This document shows positions 44,731 through 55,768 of a stretch of DNA of 64,000 nucleotides, one piece after another. The stretch's first letter is position 1. Each line of letters opens with the position of its first letter. This DNA is from Lolium rigidum (lineage: Eukaryota; Streptophyta; Magnoliopsida; Poales; Poaceae), in NCBI RefSeq assembly GCF_022539505.1, contig NC_061510.1, positions 264,811,687 to 264,875,686 of the forward strand. Direction: 5' to 3'. The notes below the pieces were generated by a model. That model had not been told where the DNA came from. It searched no databases and saw only the letters and a list, made by a program, of their open reading frames with translations. The position numbers and the translations under genes are program-made.

Positions 44731-47506
44731 CTACTCGTCCAGGCCGGTAGACAGAACCAGCCCAATCTCTGATTTTATCATGTTGGCACGCTTGCTGTCG
44801 CCCACCTTGAATGTATCGTGTGATCGTGGGGCGCTAAGCTTTGCCGGAAGAACGAGCACCATGTTTGTGCCGGCCGATGCTTCATCATCGGCTTTCCTTT
44901 GCTTGGGGCGCCACTCCATTTTCCGTGGACGACCCTCTTCATCCAGGGTTCGCTGAACCTTTGCAGCCAGATCAGGCCTTGCTTTCCTCAATGTATGCAA
45001 GTATAACCTCTGGGCTTCTTCCAGGCCGCGCAATCGTTGAACCCTGCGTTTCTGGGAACGGCTGAGTCCATCAGGGCACCACCGTGGCCGGTGATACCTG
45101 TCTTCTTCTTCTCCCTCGTCTTCTGAATCTTCGAGATCTTCCAACCGAGGGGACTCAGCTCGCTTGCTCTGTGGCGGGAGAGGTCCTAAGCGCTCGAACA
45201 CGGACACGTTGGCTGCCTCCTTCTTCTTCCGGTTGCATTCTGGGCAATTGCCGATTGTTGGCGATCGGCTCATTCCTGAATCCCGGCGAGTGCTCGAAGA
45301 AAGGACAATCCCGGTGCCTGTCCTCGTCGTCTTGCTCCCTTGCCTTTCCCTTGGCACAACGCTCGTGCTCCTCCTCATCGCGATTATGCCGACGATGTCT
45401 TCCGGCTTCTCCGGCCGGACGATTTCTTTCATCATCATCGCCGGACCGTCGGCGTTGGTCGTACCGACCCACATACTTGTTGAGGAGGTGATCGGAGAGA
45501 GGTCGCCGATATCTCAAGTTCTTCACTTCTCCCTCTCGTGACGTAGCGCTTGCCGTCTTGGCGGAGCCGATCGCGTGGAGCGGCTTCCTCTCGTTTCTTC
45601 GTTATGGGAGCAGCTGCCCTCATCTTCATCCTTGCCGGCGTGGTGTCCAAGATCTACCATGTTGATATTGCACAGAAACCTGGCTGGCACCCCGCATGGC
45701 AAGCATACTCCACCATGTTTACGGCGGGGAAGGGCTGGGTATCGACCTTCATGGCGTACCGGTTGAAAATTAGACGCCCGTTCTCTATCGCCGCTTGGAT
45801 GTGCCGACGCCACACCCTGCAGTCGTTGGTGGCATGGGAGAGCGAGTTATGCCATTTGCGGTATGGCTTTCCATTCAGCTCTTGCGCCGTGGGGAATTTG
45901 AGACCTTCGGGTATCTTCAACCGCTTTTCCTTGAGTAGGAGGTCGAAGATTTGCTCGGTCTTGGTCACGTCAAAATCAAATCCCCCGGGCGGGCCTCGGT
46001 GGCTTTACCCATTTGCGGGACACGGGGGTTCCTCCCCGAGTCCACTCAGCCACTCGCTACTTCTTGGTCTCCCGCAGGAACTTCGTCTTCCTCTCGCATC
46101 GACCGGGGCTACTGCACGCTTGAACTTGTCTTGGTACGAGTCCGGGTGGCGCTGTTCATATGCTGAAAGTTTCGAACCACGTGCGCCGGCGAGGGATAAT
46201 CCGCTTGGGAGGCCATGTCCTTGAGCTGTGTTGCAAGGCCCGCCACTGCCAACTCGACTGCTTCCTTTTCGGTTATACGAACCGAATAGCATCGGTTCCT
46301 AAGATTCCTGAAGCGCTGGATGTATTCTGTCACAGTTTCTCCGCGCTTCTGACGTAGCTGTGCTAGATCGGCAATGCTAGACTCGGAAGCTTCCGAATGA
46401 TACTCGCTCATGGAATTGCTCTTCCAACCGCTTCCAAGTTTGGATGGAGTTCGGTGGTAGCGATGTGTACCACCCGAAAGCCGATCCTGTGAGGGACTCG
46501 TGAGAAGAACCTCACGCGCAACTCATCCGACGCTGAGATCGTGCCCAGCTGTGCCAAATATCGGCTCACATGCTCGATGGAGCTGGACCCCTCGACCCAC
46601 TGAACTTTGTGAAGTCCGGGAGCCGATATTTGGGTGGCAGCGGGATCGGTTCGTAGCTGTTGGGGTACGGCTTGGTGTAGCCGAACGCCTTCCTTTTCGG
46701 CATCATACCGAACCGATCTTTCAGAATTGTACAAATCTGATCCGCTCGTGATGGCTGAAGGTGTCGAACCCCGAAGATTCGCCGGGGTGGCATACTTAAC
46801 CAGCCATGCTTGCTTTTCCGGTTCTAAGCCGATCGCAGGAGCTGGGCTTTGGAGGTTCGTCGGGGTGGCGTACTTAGCCAGCCACGATTGCTTCTCGGGA
46901 TCGGCTCCCGACGTTCCTCCTGCCGTCCCGGAGGCCGGCCGATATTGCAGCCTGGTTCGAGAGTGCCCAGGCGTTGCAGTCTGGTACGTATGCGCACGTG
47001 TATCCGTGCGGGATCTCCTTAGGCGGCTCAGGTAGGAATTGGTAGTCACTAGGATCACCACCAACCTTGTAGACGACATATGCCGCTGAGTTCGGCAGTT
47101 CCGGTGCTGCCCATGCGAACGGGCCGGGGCTGGAGCGGCATCTCTCCTTTGAAAGTCCCCGAGCCGGTCCCGACGGGGAGTACCGGTGACTCATGATTTC
47201 CTGGACGACGCGCGAGCGACACGCTCCAAGGTGTTCACCAGGCTCTCGGAGTGGCGGTGCGGCGAATGAGCCACCATGTAGTTGATCTCCTCGCCGCAGC
47301 CGACCTGGTGCGTTCTTCGACGGAGCGGACAGGTCCACTCCATCGAGCGCGCCTTCGGGTGTGAAACCCTTCCACCCGACGCCATGGGAGCGGGTTCGGT
47401 GGAAGGAGCCGATGAGTTCGGCTTCGAGGGTTGCCTTGATCTCGTCATGCTTCTTCTTGAGCTCATCAGGCAGATCCGCGTACGTGACCGGAGTGTCTTC
47501 CGCCAT
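44731..47506 (-). pseudogene. gag gene of element B, several frameshifts, protease deleted
   Basis: Starts at MAEDTPVTYADLPDELKKKH (ATG 47506) and continues with ELIGSFHRTRSHGVGWKGFT and PEGALDGVDLSAPS. The retrotrans_gag core lies near 46109-46411 (LAQLRQKRGETVTEYIQRFR, NLRNRCYSVRITEKEAVELA). The Cys motif and charged region (GNCPECNRKKKEAANVSVFE, YLHTLRKARPDLAAKVQRTL) occupy 44731-45474. Just after SAGTNMVLVLPAKLSAP the sequence leaves the family pattern and the aspartic protease is absent. Frames shift at least four times. Gag would form the particle that packages element RNA. Confidence 0.8.
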
Positions 47507-47567
47507 CTCGGATGTAGATGGCGATGTCGTGGATGTCGTCGACGGTCCCACCGGGCGTGCCAGAATG

Positions 47568-48730
47568 TGTTGACGTCGAAACCCACCGGCGGGCGGAGAC
47601 GGGCAACACCGTAGAGCCGGGAACAACTAGGGCTGCGGCTGGCCCCGGTCCCTCCGAGCGACGGCCCGCAAAGCCTCCTGGTCGCACGCACCGATGTTTA
47701 TCACAAGGGCGTGCCACCTGACCTATACCGGTCGGGAAGGTGTGGATGATGCCTCGCTTAGTTTCTGCCGGGGCACACACGTAAACGTTAAATACGAGCC
47801 TCGATCGGCTCTCGGGTTATCCCGTGAATCGGCTCAAAGAGCCGATCCACCCATGATTCAGACGGGGTGTCCGAATATATGGTGGTCCTGCTTGATCAAG
47901 GTAAAGCTAATGAGATCTACGACGATGTGGGGTTTTCACCGCATAATCGGATAATCCTACTCAGGATTGGGCCTCGCGCTCGCGCACGGTGATCGTAAGC
48001 CGATCCTAGACAGGGCCTAAAAACCAACACGAGGTTGATCCCCGGAACATCCGTTCTAGGACTAGCAAACGCCACCCTACACGCCGCTGGATCCTCCGAC
48101 CCCTTGTAAGGCCTAACTATTGCGGATATTAAACTAATCCTTGTAGAACAAGGAGCAATCGTAACGGATCAGATCTACTATACTATGATCAAGCGGGGTG
48201 CCGCCCTACACCTAAGATAGGTGTAAGGGCGGCTAGACATGCAAGGGTTGCACTACGAAAGCATGTAACATGAAGAACAATGCTAACCCTAACATGTCTA
48301 AGATAACTACGTTGCTCGCCATAAAAAAGGCTTCGATACGAGCAACGCATGAACAACGTAGGCAGGCTTGTGCTGCCTAGATCGCAAGATGCGATCTAGG
48401 CAGCATGATGCTTACCGGTAGAAACCCTCGAGACGAAGGAGTTGGCGATGCGCCGAGATTTGTTTGTGGTTGAACGTTGGTTGTTGTTTATTCCATAAAC
48501 CCTAGGTACATATTTATAGTCCGGAGGACTTTCTAATGTAGGCGTGCACCAAACCGTGCACGAGTAAGATTCTAACTTCTAAACTAAGATGCGATCTAAT
48601 ATGTTACAGATACACGGGCAATTAAGCCCAACTTGGTAAAAGGCCGATTCACGTATTTCTCCTATATATATTCTTCACGTCCGTCTTGATCGCGGCCCAC
48701 CTCTGACTCGGTCAAATTCTGGTGATAACA
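47568..48730 (-). repeat. 5' LTR of element B (1163 bp)
   Basis: Same ends as the 3' LTR, with only scattered single-base differences. Next to it, on the minus strand, TGGCACGCCCGGTGGGAC (47547-47564) is the primer binding site. It resembles the tRNA-Arg class used by many plant gypsy elements, but the exact tRNA is unsure. Confidence 0.92.
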
Positions 48731-48735
48731 GAACT

Positions 48736-48989
48736 ATGCATTAATTCCTACATACTTGCATATTGTACTTGTTATATTACTCTATGTTGACAATTATCCA
48801 TGAGATATACATGTTACAAGTTGAAAGCAACCGCTGAAACTTAATCTTCCTTTGTGTTGCTTCAATACCTTTACTTTGATTTATTGCTTTATGAGTTAAC
48901 TCTTATGCAAGACTTATTGATGCTTGTCTTGAAGTACTATTCATGAAAAGTCTTTGCTTTATGATTCACTTGTTTACTCATGTCATTAC
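48736..48989 (+). other. Internal segment of element D between B and C
   Basis: This 254-bp AT-rich stretch belongs to element D. It is bounded by the GAACT duplication of B and the CATTG duplication of C. No gene. Confidence 0.9.
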
Positions 48990-49005
48990 CATTGTGTTGC
49001 GAATG

Positions 49006-50170
49006 TGTTGCGGTCAGAAACCCACCGGCGGGCAGCGACGGGCAACACAGTAGAGCCGGGAACAACTAGGGCTGCGGCTGGCCCCAGTCCCTCAGAGCGA
49101 CGGCCCTCAAAGCCTCCTGGTCACACGTCCGATGCTATCGCAAGGGCGTGCCACCTGACCTATACCTGGTCAGGAAGGTGTTGGATGATGCCTCGCTTAG
49201 TTTCCTCGCATGGCATACACGTAAACATTAAATACGAGCCTCGATCGGCTCTCGGGTTATCTCGTGAATCGGCTCAAAGAGCCGATCCACCCATGATTCG
49301 TACAAGGTGTCCGAATATATGGTGGTCCTGCGTGATCAAGATAAAGCTAATGCGATCTACGACGATTTAGGGTTTTCACCGCATAATCGGATCATCCTAC
49401 TCACGATTGGGCCTCGCGCTCGCGTACGGTGACCGTAAGCCGATCCTAGACAGGGCCTAAAAACCAACACGAGGTTGATCCCCGGAACATCCTGTCTAGG
49501 GCTAGCAAACTCCACCCTACACGCCGCTGGATCCTCCAACCCTTTGTAAGGCCTAACTATTGCGGATGTTAAACTAATCCTTGATGAACAAGGAGCAACC
49601 GTAACGGATCGGATCTACTAAACTATGATCAAGCGGGTGCCGCCCCTACACCTAAGATAGGTGTAAGGGCGGCTAGATGTATAAGGTTTGCACTACGACA
49701 GCATATGATACGAAGAACAATGCTAACCCTAACACATCTAAGATAACTACGTTGCTCGCCATCAAAAAGGCTTCAGCACGAGCAACGCATGAACAACGTG
49801 CGTAGGCTTGTGCTGCCTAGATCGCAAGATGCGATCTAGGCAGCATGGTGCTTACCGGAGAAACCCTCGAGACGAAGGAGTTGGCGATGCGCCGAGATTT
49901 GTTTGTGTTGAACGTTGGTTGTTGTTTATTTCATAAACCCTAGATACATATTTATAGTCCAGGGGACTTTCTAATTCAGGCGTGCACCTAACCGTGCACG
50001 GGTAAAACTCTATCTCCTAACCGACTCGTAATCTAATATGTTACAGATACACGGGCAATTAGCCCAAACTTGGTACACAAGGCCGATTCACGTATTTCTT
50101 CCATGTACATTCTTCAAACCCATCTTGATCGCGGCCCATCTCCTGATTTAGCCAAAATCTGGTGATAACA
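49006..50170 (-). repeat. 3' LTR of element C (about 1165 bp)
   Basis: Nearly identical to the right LTR (54323-55489). At its outer edge the sequence TGTTGCGAATG (48995-49005) separates the LTR proper from the CATTG duplication, which looks like a short terminal slip duplication. Confidence 0.9.
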
Positions 50171-50363
50171 CATGCCCCCTGGTTTTGGTAATGAAAATTT
50201 CAAAACCACTCTGTTTTTTCCTCCGAGGGGTCATGTCGTGGCAGAGCAGAACCGTCGCAGTATTTTCCATCATGACAACTTGCCTTCCCAACTTCTCTGC
50301 ACGATTTGACAGTTTTTTGGCACCACCTCCTCGAAAACTGTTCGAACATTAAATCCCCACTTC

Positions 50364-50373
50364 TTTTATTTAA
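50364..50373 (+). promoter_or_regulatory. TATA-like box for the antisense ORF of element C
   Basis: TTTTATTTAA lies 65 bp upstream of the ATG at 50439. The same ATTTAACCGC context is kept in B (about 42892) and, reversed, in A (about 57897), so the antisense unit seems to carry its own promoter. Confidence 0.45.
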
Positions 50374-50438
50374 CCGCACCGAACAGTTCTCCTCCTCATC
50401 CTCTCCGCATTAGCACTCCAAAAGCCCTTCTGCGCACC

Positions 50439-50924
50439 ATGTCTTCCTCTTCCTCCACCTCATCGGAACTTTCCCTTGGGTTCTCCTCCTCCCGCGAGAC
50501 GCCGCCGGACATTCGCGCACCAGAAGAATGGGACTCGGAAGACCACGCCTCCTCCATCCGGTCCGAGGACGACAAGTCCTTGACCGGTGGGGAGAGCGAC
50601 CTCCGCTTCCTCGCCGACGGGGAATCGGAGGAGGAGAGCGACGACGATCGCTTCTCCTGGGATGACTTCACCACCTCCGAGGAGGTGGGGGAGGAGGAGG
50701 AGGAGGAGGACGACGACAGCCCCTCCGCCGAGCCGCCGGCCAAGCGCCACTGCCCCTGGCCGGGGAATCTCAGTGACTACGACAGCGACGACGACGACGA
50801 CGACGAGGAGGATGAGGACAACGAAGGTCCCGCCGGCGGCCGCTATAGCAGCGACGACAAGCCTGCCGGGAGCAGCGCCGACAGCGGCGACGAGGGTGAT
50901 GACGAGGGCAGCGACGGCCCGTAG
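50439..50924 (+). CDS. Antisense acidic Ser/Asp/Glu-rich protein of element C (161 aa)
   Basis: The frame runs from ATG (MSSSSSTSSELSLGFSSSRE) to TAG without a break, opposite to the gag-protease direction and between the protease region and the 3' LTR. The protein is very acidic: SEEESDDDRFSWDDFTTSEE, a run of Glu, then PPAKRHCPWPGNLSDYDSDD, a run of Asp, and a DEGSDGP end. A short basic/Trp motif (AKRHCPWPGNLSD) between the acidic tracts is also kept in B (AKRFRPWPGNLSD) and, diverged, in A (AKRLRMW). It is likely disordered. Antisense extra ORFs before the 3' LTR are known in plant Tat/Ogre-lineage gypsy elements. Function is unknown. A TATA-like box sits 65 bp upstream and an AATGAAGAA stretch about 110 bp downstream. 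Confidence 0.7.
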   Translation: MSSSSSTSSELSLGFSSSRETPPDIRAPEEWDSEDHASSIRSEDDKSLTGGESDLRFLADGESEEESDDDRFSWDDFTTSEEVGEEEEEEDDDSPSAEPPAKRHCPWPGNLSDYDSDDDDDDEEDEDNEGPAGGRYSSDDKPAGSSADSGDEGDDEGSDGP

Positions 50925-52344
50925 ATAGGACCCTTAGTATAGGATCAGCAGTAGTAGACGGGGCAATGTATCCCCTTAGTACCCCCTTTTGAGAGCAATC
51001 AGCTCTTCTATGTAAGAAATCTGGTTTATCAATGAAGAAATTCCCTAATTTGATTTTGCCGATTTCCTTTATGCCAATTTAGCCGATTTCCCTTCATACT
51101 GATTCCGCCGATCGTCGCTTTAGCCAATGCTTAATGAGCCGATGACAACGCATCGGTCTCTCATGACCCATTCTTCACCCCTTTGACATCGGAGCGATCG
51201 TGAATTTGATCAATGCCCGAAAGCTGAGGTTAACATATCAATCCTTCACGATCTATCTTTCGCCTTTTCCAACCGATGACTTTGAGCTGCGGCGGACAAC
51301 TAGGCAGATCAACGCCCTTACGAGAGCCCCAGAACCACTGCTGAAACGACTTGATGCTGAAGTCGATACCTCTGGGTTTTCAGATATTCAGTGACACTCT
51401 TCAAACCTGCCCAATCCCCTTTTAAAAGGTTATGATGGAGGGCTATCCGATGAAATCCCAATCGGCTTCTTAAGAACAGAATATCTACGCAGTCAGTTGC
51501 CCCCCGAGCCTCTACCAAGGCGAGCATAGCAGTGGGCTAACCAAACGTGTCGCCATCGGTTTCCAAGTCATGATGCAGAGCCAGCCGATTTCAACAAAAT
51601 CGGCTCTCCAGAGCAGAGAACCTTCAGAGTGAGCTGCCCCCCGAGCTTCTTCAGTCCACTTCTCGCGCCTTGCAGGTCAGATCAGCTCCTTCCTTTGGCG
51701 GATTTGATGCAATCCATCCTTAACCTGATCTGCACGTCCATGCTGTCCTTGGCATTGGTCATGGTCATGATCCTCAAACTGCCCCAGCTGATACTGCGGA
51801 CACGAATACTCCGGAGATCCTTAAAGAGAGGACCCACTTCCTGCTCCATTGATCCTCTGATTATAACAGTTATACCTCTTGAGTCGATGGCCATGCATCG
51901 GCTTTATATCCTTAAGTCGATGTCTGCTGCATCGGCTGTGCTTAAAATTTTTGAATTTTTTACGGCCGATTCATGTATCGGCCCCCATACTTCAATACCC
52001 ATCATCAAAGAATATCTTGGGCTGCTGGGCGTTTGAAAGATACTCCTTCTTCATATCCTCGTGTTTTATCCACCTAGATGCCCCCCGAGCCGATTCTGTC
52101 AAGAGAATTGATGGTATCGGCTCTTTAGGTATTCCCTGTTGGATCAAATGTTGAACCCAAGCAGAATGGAAGGTGAGGATAATTTTGGCCGATTGATGGA
52201 ATCGGCCTCCACGTTGCTTGTTCGATGGAGGTTTTGTAATGTTCCTCCATAAACTTTTTGGGGCTGATCACAAGGATCAGCCTCGCCACGTTCGTCCATC
52301 GACGTTTGCTTTGTTACACGGTCAGGCCGGTGGATAAAACCAGC

Positions 52345-54261
52345 CTAACCCCGTTCTTTGTCACGTCGATGCGCTCGCAGTCGTCCAAATTGATGCCTGA
52401 GAGTGGCTCTTGGCCCGATGTCTCCCAAACGTCCATGCCAGCCTGTTGAAATCTCGACCGAATCATCCGCGTGGACGACTTCTACTTCATCTCCATCCCA
52501 TCGTATTAGGCATTGGTGCATCGTGGACGGAATGCAACAGTTGGCGTGGATCCAATCTCTCCCTAGTAGGACAACATAGGTACTCTTGCTGTCGACAATA
52601 AAGAACGTCGTAGGGACAGTTTTCCTTCCTACGGTCAGATCCACATTCGGAACACCTTGTGCGTCGGATGCTTGGCCGTTGAAATCGCTCGGTGTCACAT
52701 TGGTCTTGATCGGATCCGAGCTGGAGCGTCCCAACCGACGTAGCATGGAGTATGGCATAATGTTAATCGCCGCTCCGGTGTCCACCAACATCTTGCTGAC
52801 AGGCTGCCCATTGATGTAACCTCGCAAGTACAGGGCCTTCAGATGCCTGTAACTTCTTTCTCGCGGCTTCTCAAAGATGACCGGCCGTGGGCTGCAGTCC
52901 AATTGTGCCACAGGTGCTTCGTATAATCCTTGAGCGCTAAACTCCGTTGGAAGAATGAGGACCATGTTTGTGCCAGCCGATGTCTCATCATCGGCTTTCC
53001 TTTGCTTGGGGCGCCACTCTTTTCTTTGTGGCCGACCTTCTTTGTCCAGGGTTCGCTGAATTTTGGCGGCCAGATCAGGCCGTGCCTTCCTCAACGTGTG
53101 CGGTATAATCTTTCGGCTTCCTCCAACCCACGCAGACGCGGCTGAACCCTTCGCTTCGGGAACGGCTGAGCCCATCAGGGCACCACCTTGGCCGATGATA
53201 TTTATCTTCTTCATCATCGTCCTCCAGTTCCTCGAGATCTTCCACCCGAGCGGACTCAGCATGCTTGGTCCGAGGCGGGAGAGGCCCTAGACGATTGAAC
53301 ACGGACACGTTAGCTGCATCCTTCTTCCTTTGTTTACATTCTGGGCAATTGCCGATTGTTGGCAATCGGCTCATTCCTGAATCCCAGCAGTGTCTGAAGA
53401 AGAGGCAGTCCCAGTGCCTATCCACGTCGTCTTGCTCCCTCGACTTTTCTTTGGCGTGGCGCTCGTATCGCTCCTCGTCGTGATCATGCCGACGTCGTCT
53501 ACTGTCGTCCCTAGCCAGACGATCTTCATCATCATCGTCGTTGTATCGCCGGCGTTGGTCATACTGGCTCACATACTTGTTGAGGAGGTGATCAGAGAGA
53601 GGTCGCTGATATCTTATGTCTTTCACTTCTCCCTCTGTGACGTAGCGCTTGCCGTCTTGGCGGAGCCGATCGCGTGGAGCGACTTCCTCTGTGTCTTCGC
53701 TATGAGAGCAACTGCCCTCATCTCCGTCCTTACCAGAGCGGTGTCCAGGTCCTACCATGTTGATATTGCACGAGAAATCCGGCTGGCACCCTCCATGGTA
53801 AGCACACTCTACCATATTAACGGCGTATGCCGGTGAACTCGGCACTTCCGGTGCTGCTGATGCGCATGGCAACGGTGGACGGGACTCGGAGTGGCACCTC
53901 TCCTTGACAGGTCCCGCGAGCTGGTCTTGACGAAGGTCCCGATGGCTCATGACTTCCTGGATCACGCGCGAGCGACACGCTCCAAAGTGTTTACCGAGGC
54001 TCTCGAGTGGCGGTGCAGCGAATGAGCCACCATGTAGTTGATCTCCTGACGCAGCGACCTGGTGCGTTCTTCTGACGGGGCGGACGGGTCCACTCCATCG
54101 AGTGCGCCTTCAGGTGAGAACCCCTTCCACCTGACGCCATGGGAGCGGGTTCTGTGGAAAGAGCCGATGAGTTCGGCTTCGAGGACCGCCTTGATTTCGT
54201 CATGCTTCTTCTTGAGCTCGTCAGTCAGATCCTCGTACTTGACCGGAGTGCTTTCCGCCAT
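52345..54261 (-). pseudogene. gag-protease gene of element C, gag core deleted, frameshifted
   Basis: Opens at MAESTPVKYEDLTDELKKKH (ATG 54261) with SFHRTRSHGVRWKGFSPEGA and INYMVAHSLHRHS. Near 53820 SSPAYAV joins directly to NMVECAYHGGCQPDFSCNIN, skipping the retrotrans_gag core that B still has. The Cys motif (LFFRHCWDSGM, GNCPEC) and, after a frame change near 53170, the aspartic protease follow (VDTGAAINIMPYSMLRRLGR at about 52730-52790; FIVDSKSTYVVLLGRDWIHA). The Asp-Thr-Gly site is intact. The stop is at 52345, with no reverse transcriptase after it. Confidence 0.82.
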
Positions 54262-54322
54262 CTCGGATGTAGATGGCGATGCGGTGGATGTCGAAGATTG
54301 TCCCACCGGGCGTGCCAGAATG

Positions 54323-55489
54323 TGTTGGCGTCAGAAACCCACCGGCGGGCAGCGACGGGCAACACAGTAGAGCCGGGAACAACTAGGGCTGCGGCTGGCC
54401 CCGGCCCCTCGCAGCGACGGCCCGCAAAGCCTCCTCGGTCACACGTCCGATGCTATCGCAAGGGCGTGCCACCTGACCTATACCTGGTCAGGAAGGTGTT
54501 GGATGATGCCTCGCTTAGTTTCCTGCATGGCATACACGTAAACATTAAATACGAGCCTCGATCGGCTCTCAGGTTATCCTGTGAATCGGCTCAAAGAGCC
54601 GATCCTCCCATGATTCGTACAAGGTGTCCGAATATATGGTGGTCCTGCTTGATCAAGATAAAGCTAATGCGATCTACGACGATTTAGGGTTTTCACCGCA
54701 TAATCGGATCATCCTACTCACGATTGGGCCTCGCGCTCGCGTACGGTGACCGTAAGCTCGATCCTAGACAGGGCCTAAAAACCAACACGAGGTTGATCCC
54801 CGGAACATCCTGTCTAGGGCTAGCAAACTCCACCCTACACGCCGCCGGATCCTCCAACCCTTTGTAAGGCCTAACTATTGCGGATGTTAAACTAATCCTT
54901 GATGAACAAGGAGCAACCGTAACGGATCGGATCTACTAAACTATGATCAAGCGGGGTGCCGCCCCTACACCTAAGATAGGTGTAAGGGCGGCTAGATGTA
55001 TAAGGGTTGCACTACGACAGCATATGATACGAAGAACAATGCTAACCCTAACACATCTAAGATAACTACGTTGCTCGCCATCAAAAAGGCTTCAGCACGA
55101 GCAACGCATGAACAACGTGGGTAGGCTTGTGCTGCCTAGATCGCAAGATGCGATCTAGGCAGCATGGTGCTTACCGGAGAAACCCTCGAGACGAAGGAGT
55201 TGGCGATGCGCCGAGATTTGTTTGTGTTGAACGTTGGTTGTTGTTTATTTCATAAACCCTAGATACATATTTATAGTCCGAGGGACTTTCTAATTCAGGC
55301 GTGCACCTAACCGTGCACGGGTAAAACTCTATCTCCTAACCGACTCGTAATCTAATATGTTACAGATACACGGGCAATTAGCCCAAACTTGGTACACAAG
55401 GCCGATTCACGTATTTCTTCCATGTACATTGTTCAAACCCATCTTGATCGCGGCCCATCTCCTGATTTAGCCAAAATCTGGTGATAACA
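54323..55489 (-). repeat. 5' LTR of element C (1167 bp)
   Basis: Begins TGTTATCACCAGATTTTGGC and ends TTCTGACGCCAACA on the minus strand. Stem-loops at 54958-54992 and 55130-55164 match those of A and B. Confidence 0.92.
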
Positions 55490-55494
55490 CATTG

Positions 55495-55768
55495 TTTTGA
55501 TCGCTGCATCCACTACATATGTTTACAGCACGAAGTAGCGAAGACAGTTCAGTTATATTTTGCGGATGCTGGAGTGAGTTTTTGAGAAAGAACAGAACTA
55601 TAGACTTTAAAGGATAAGTCGGAAGAAGATCAACCGCCCTTCCTATGCTCTTTAGAAAGTGGTTTTAGGGCCTAGTATGATCAAGTTTATGATGGCATGT
55701 CACTTCGAAATTATCTTTGTTATCGTTTTACCCGCTCGGGACGAGCAGTAACTAAGCTTGGGGATGCT
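55495..55768 (+). other. Internal end of element D with polypurine tract
   Basis: Non-coding AT-rich sequence ending AAGCTTGGGGATGCT directly before the 3' LTR. This is the polypurine tract that primes plus-strand synthesis. Confidence 0.85.

Larger units (their letters stand above)
41515..48730 (-). mobile_element. Element B: gypsy-type LTR retrotransposon, same family as A and C
   Basis: LTRs at 41515-42682 and 47568-48730 and a GAACT target duplication (41510-41514, 48731-48735) define a complete 7216-bp insertion on the minus strand. Order in sense: 5' LTR, PBS, gag with the retrotrans_gag core, Cys/His motif, GCCGAT-rich non-coding DNA, antisense ORF remnant, polypurine tract, 3' LTR. 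The protease seen in A and C is missing, as are reverse transcriptase and integrase. The two LTRs are almost identical, so insertion is recent. Confidence 0.93.
48995..55489 (-). mobile_element. Element C: gypsy-type LTR retrotransposon, same family as A and B
   Basis: LTRs at about 49006-50170 (with 11 extra bases from 48995) and 54323-55489, and a CATTG target duplication (48990-48994, 55490-55494), define a complete 6.5-kb insertion on the minus strand, only 264 bp from B. Sense order: 5' LTR, PBS (TGGCACGCCCGGTGGGAC), gag N-terminus, a junction where about 1.4 kb present in B is missing, Cys motif, aspartic protease, GCCGAT-rich DNA, intact antisense ORF, polypurine tract, 3' LTR. No reverse transcriptase or integrase. 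Confidence 0.92.
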
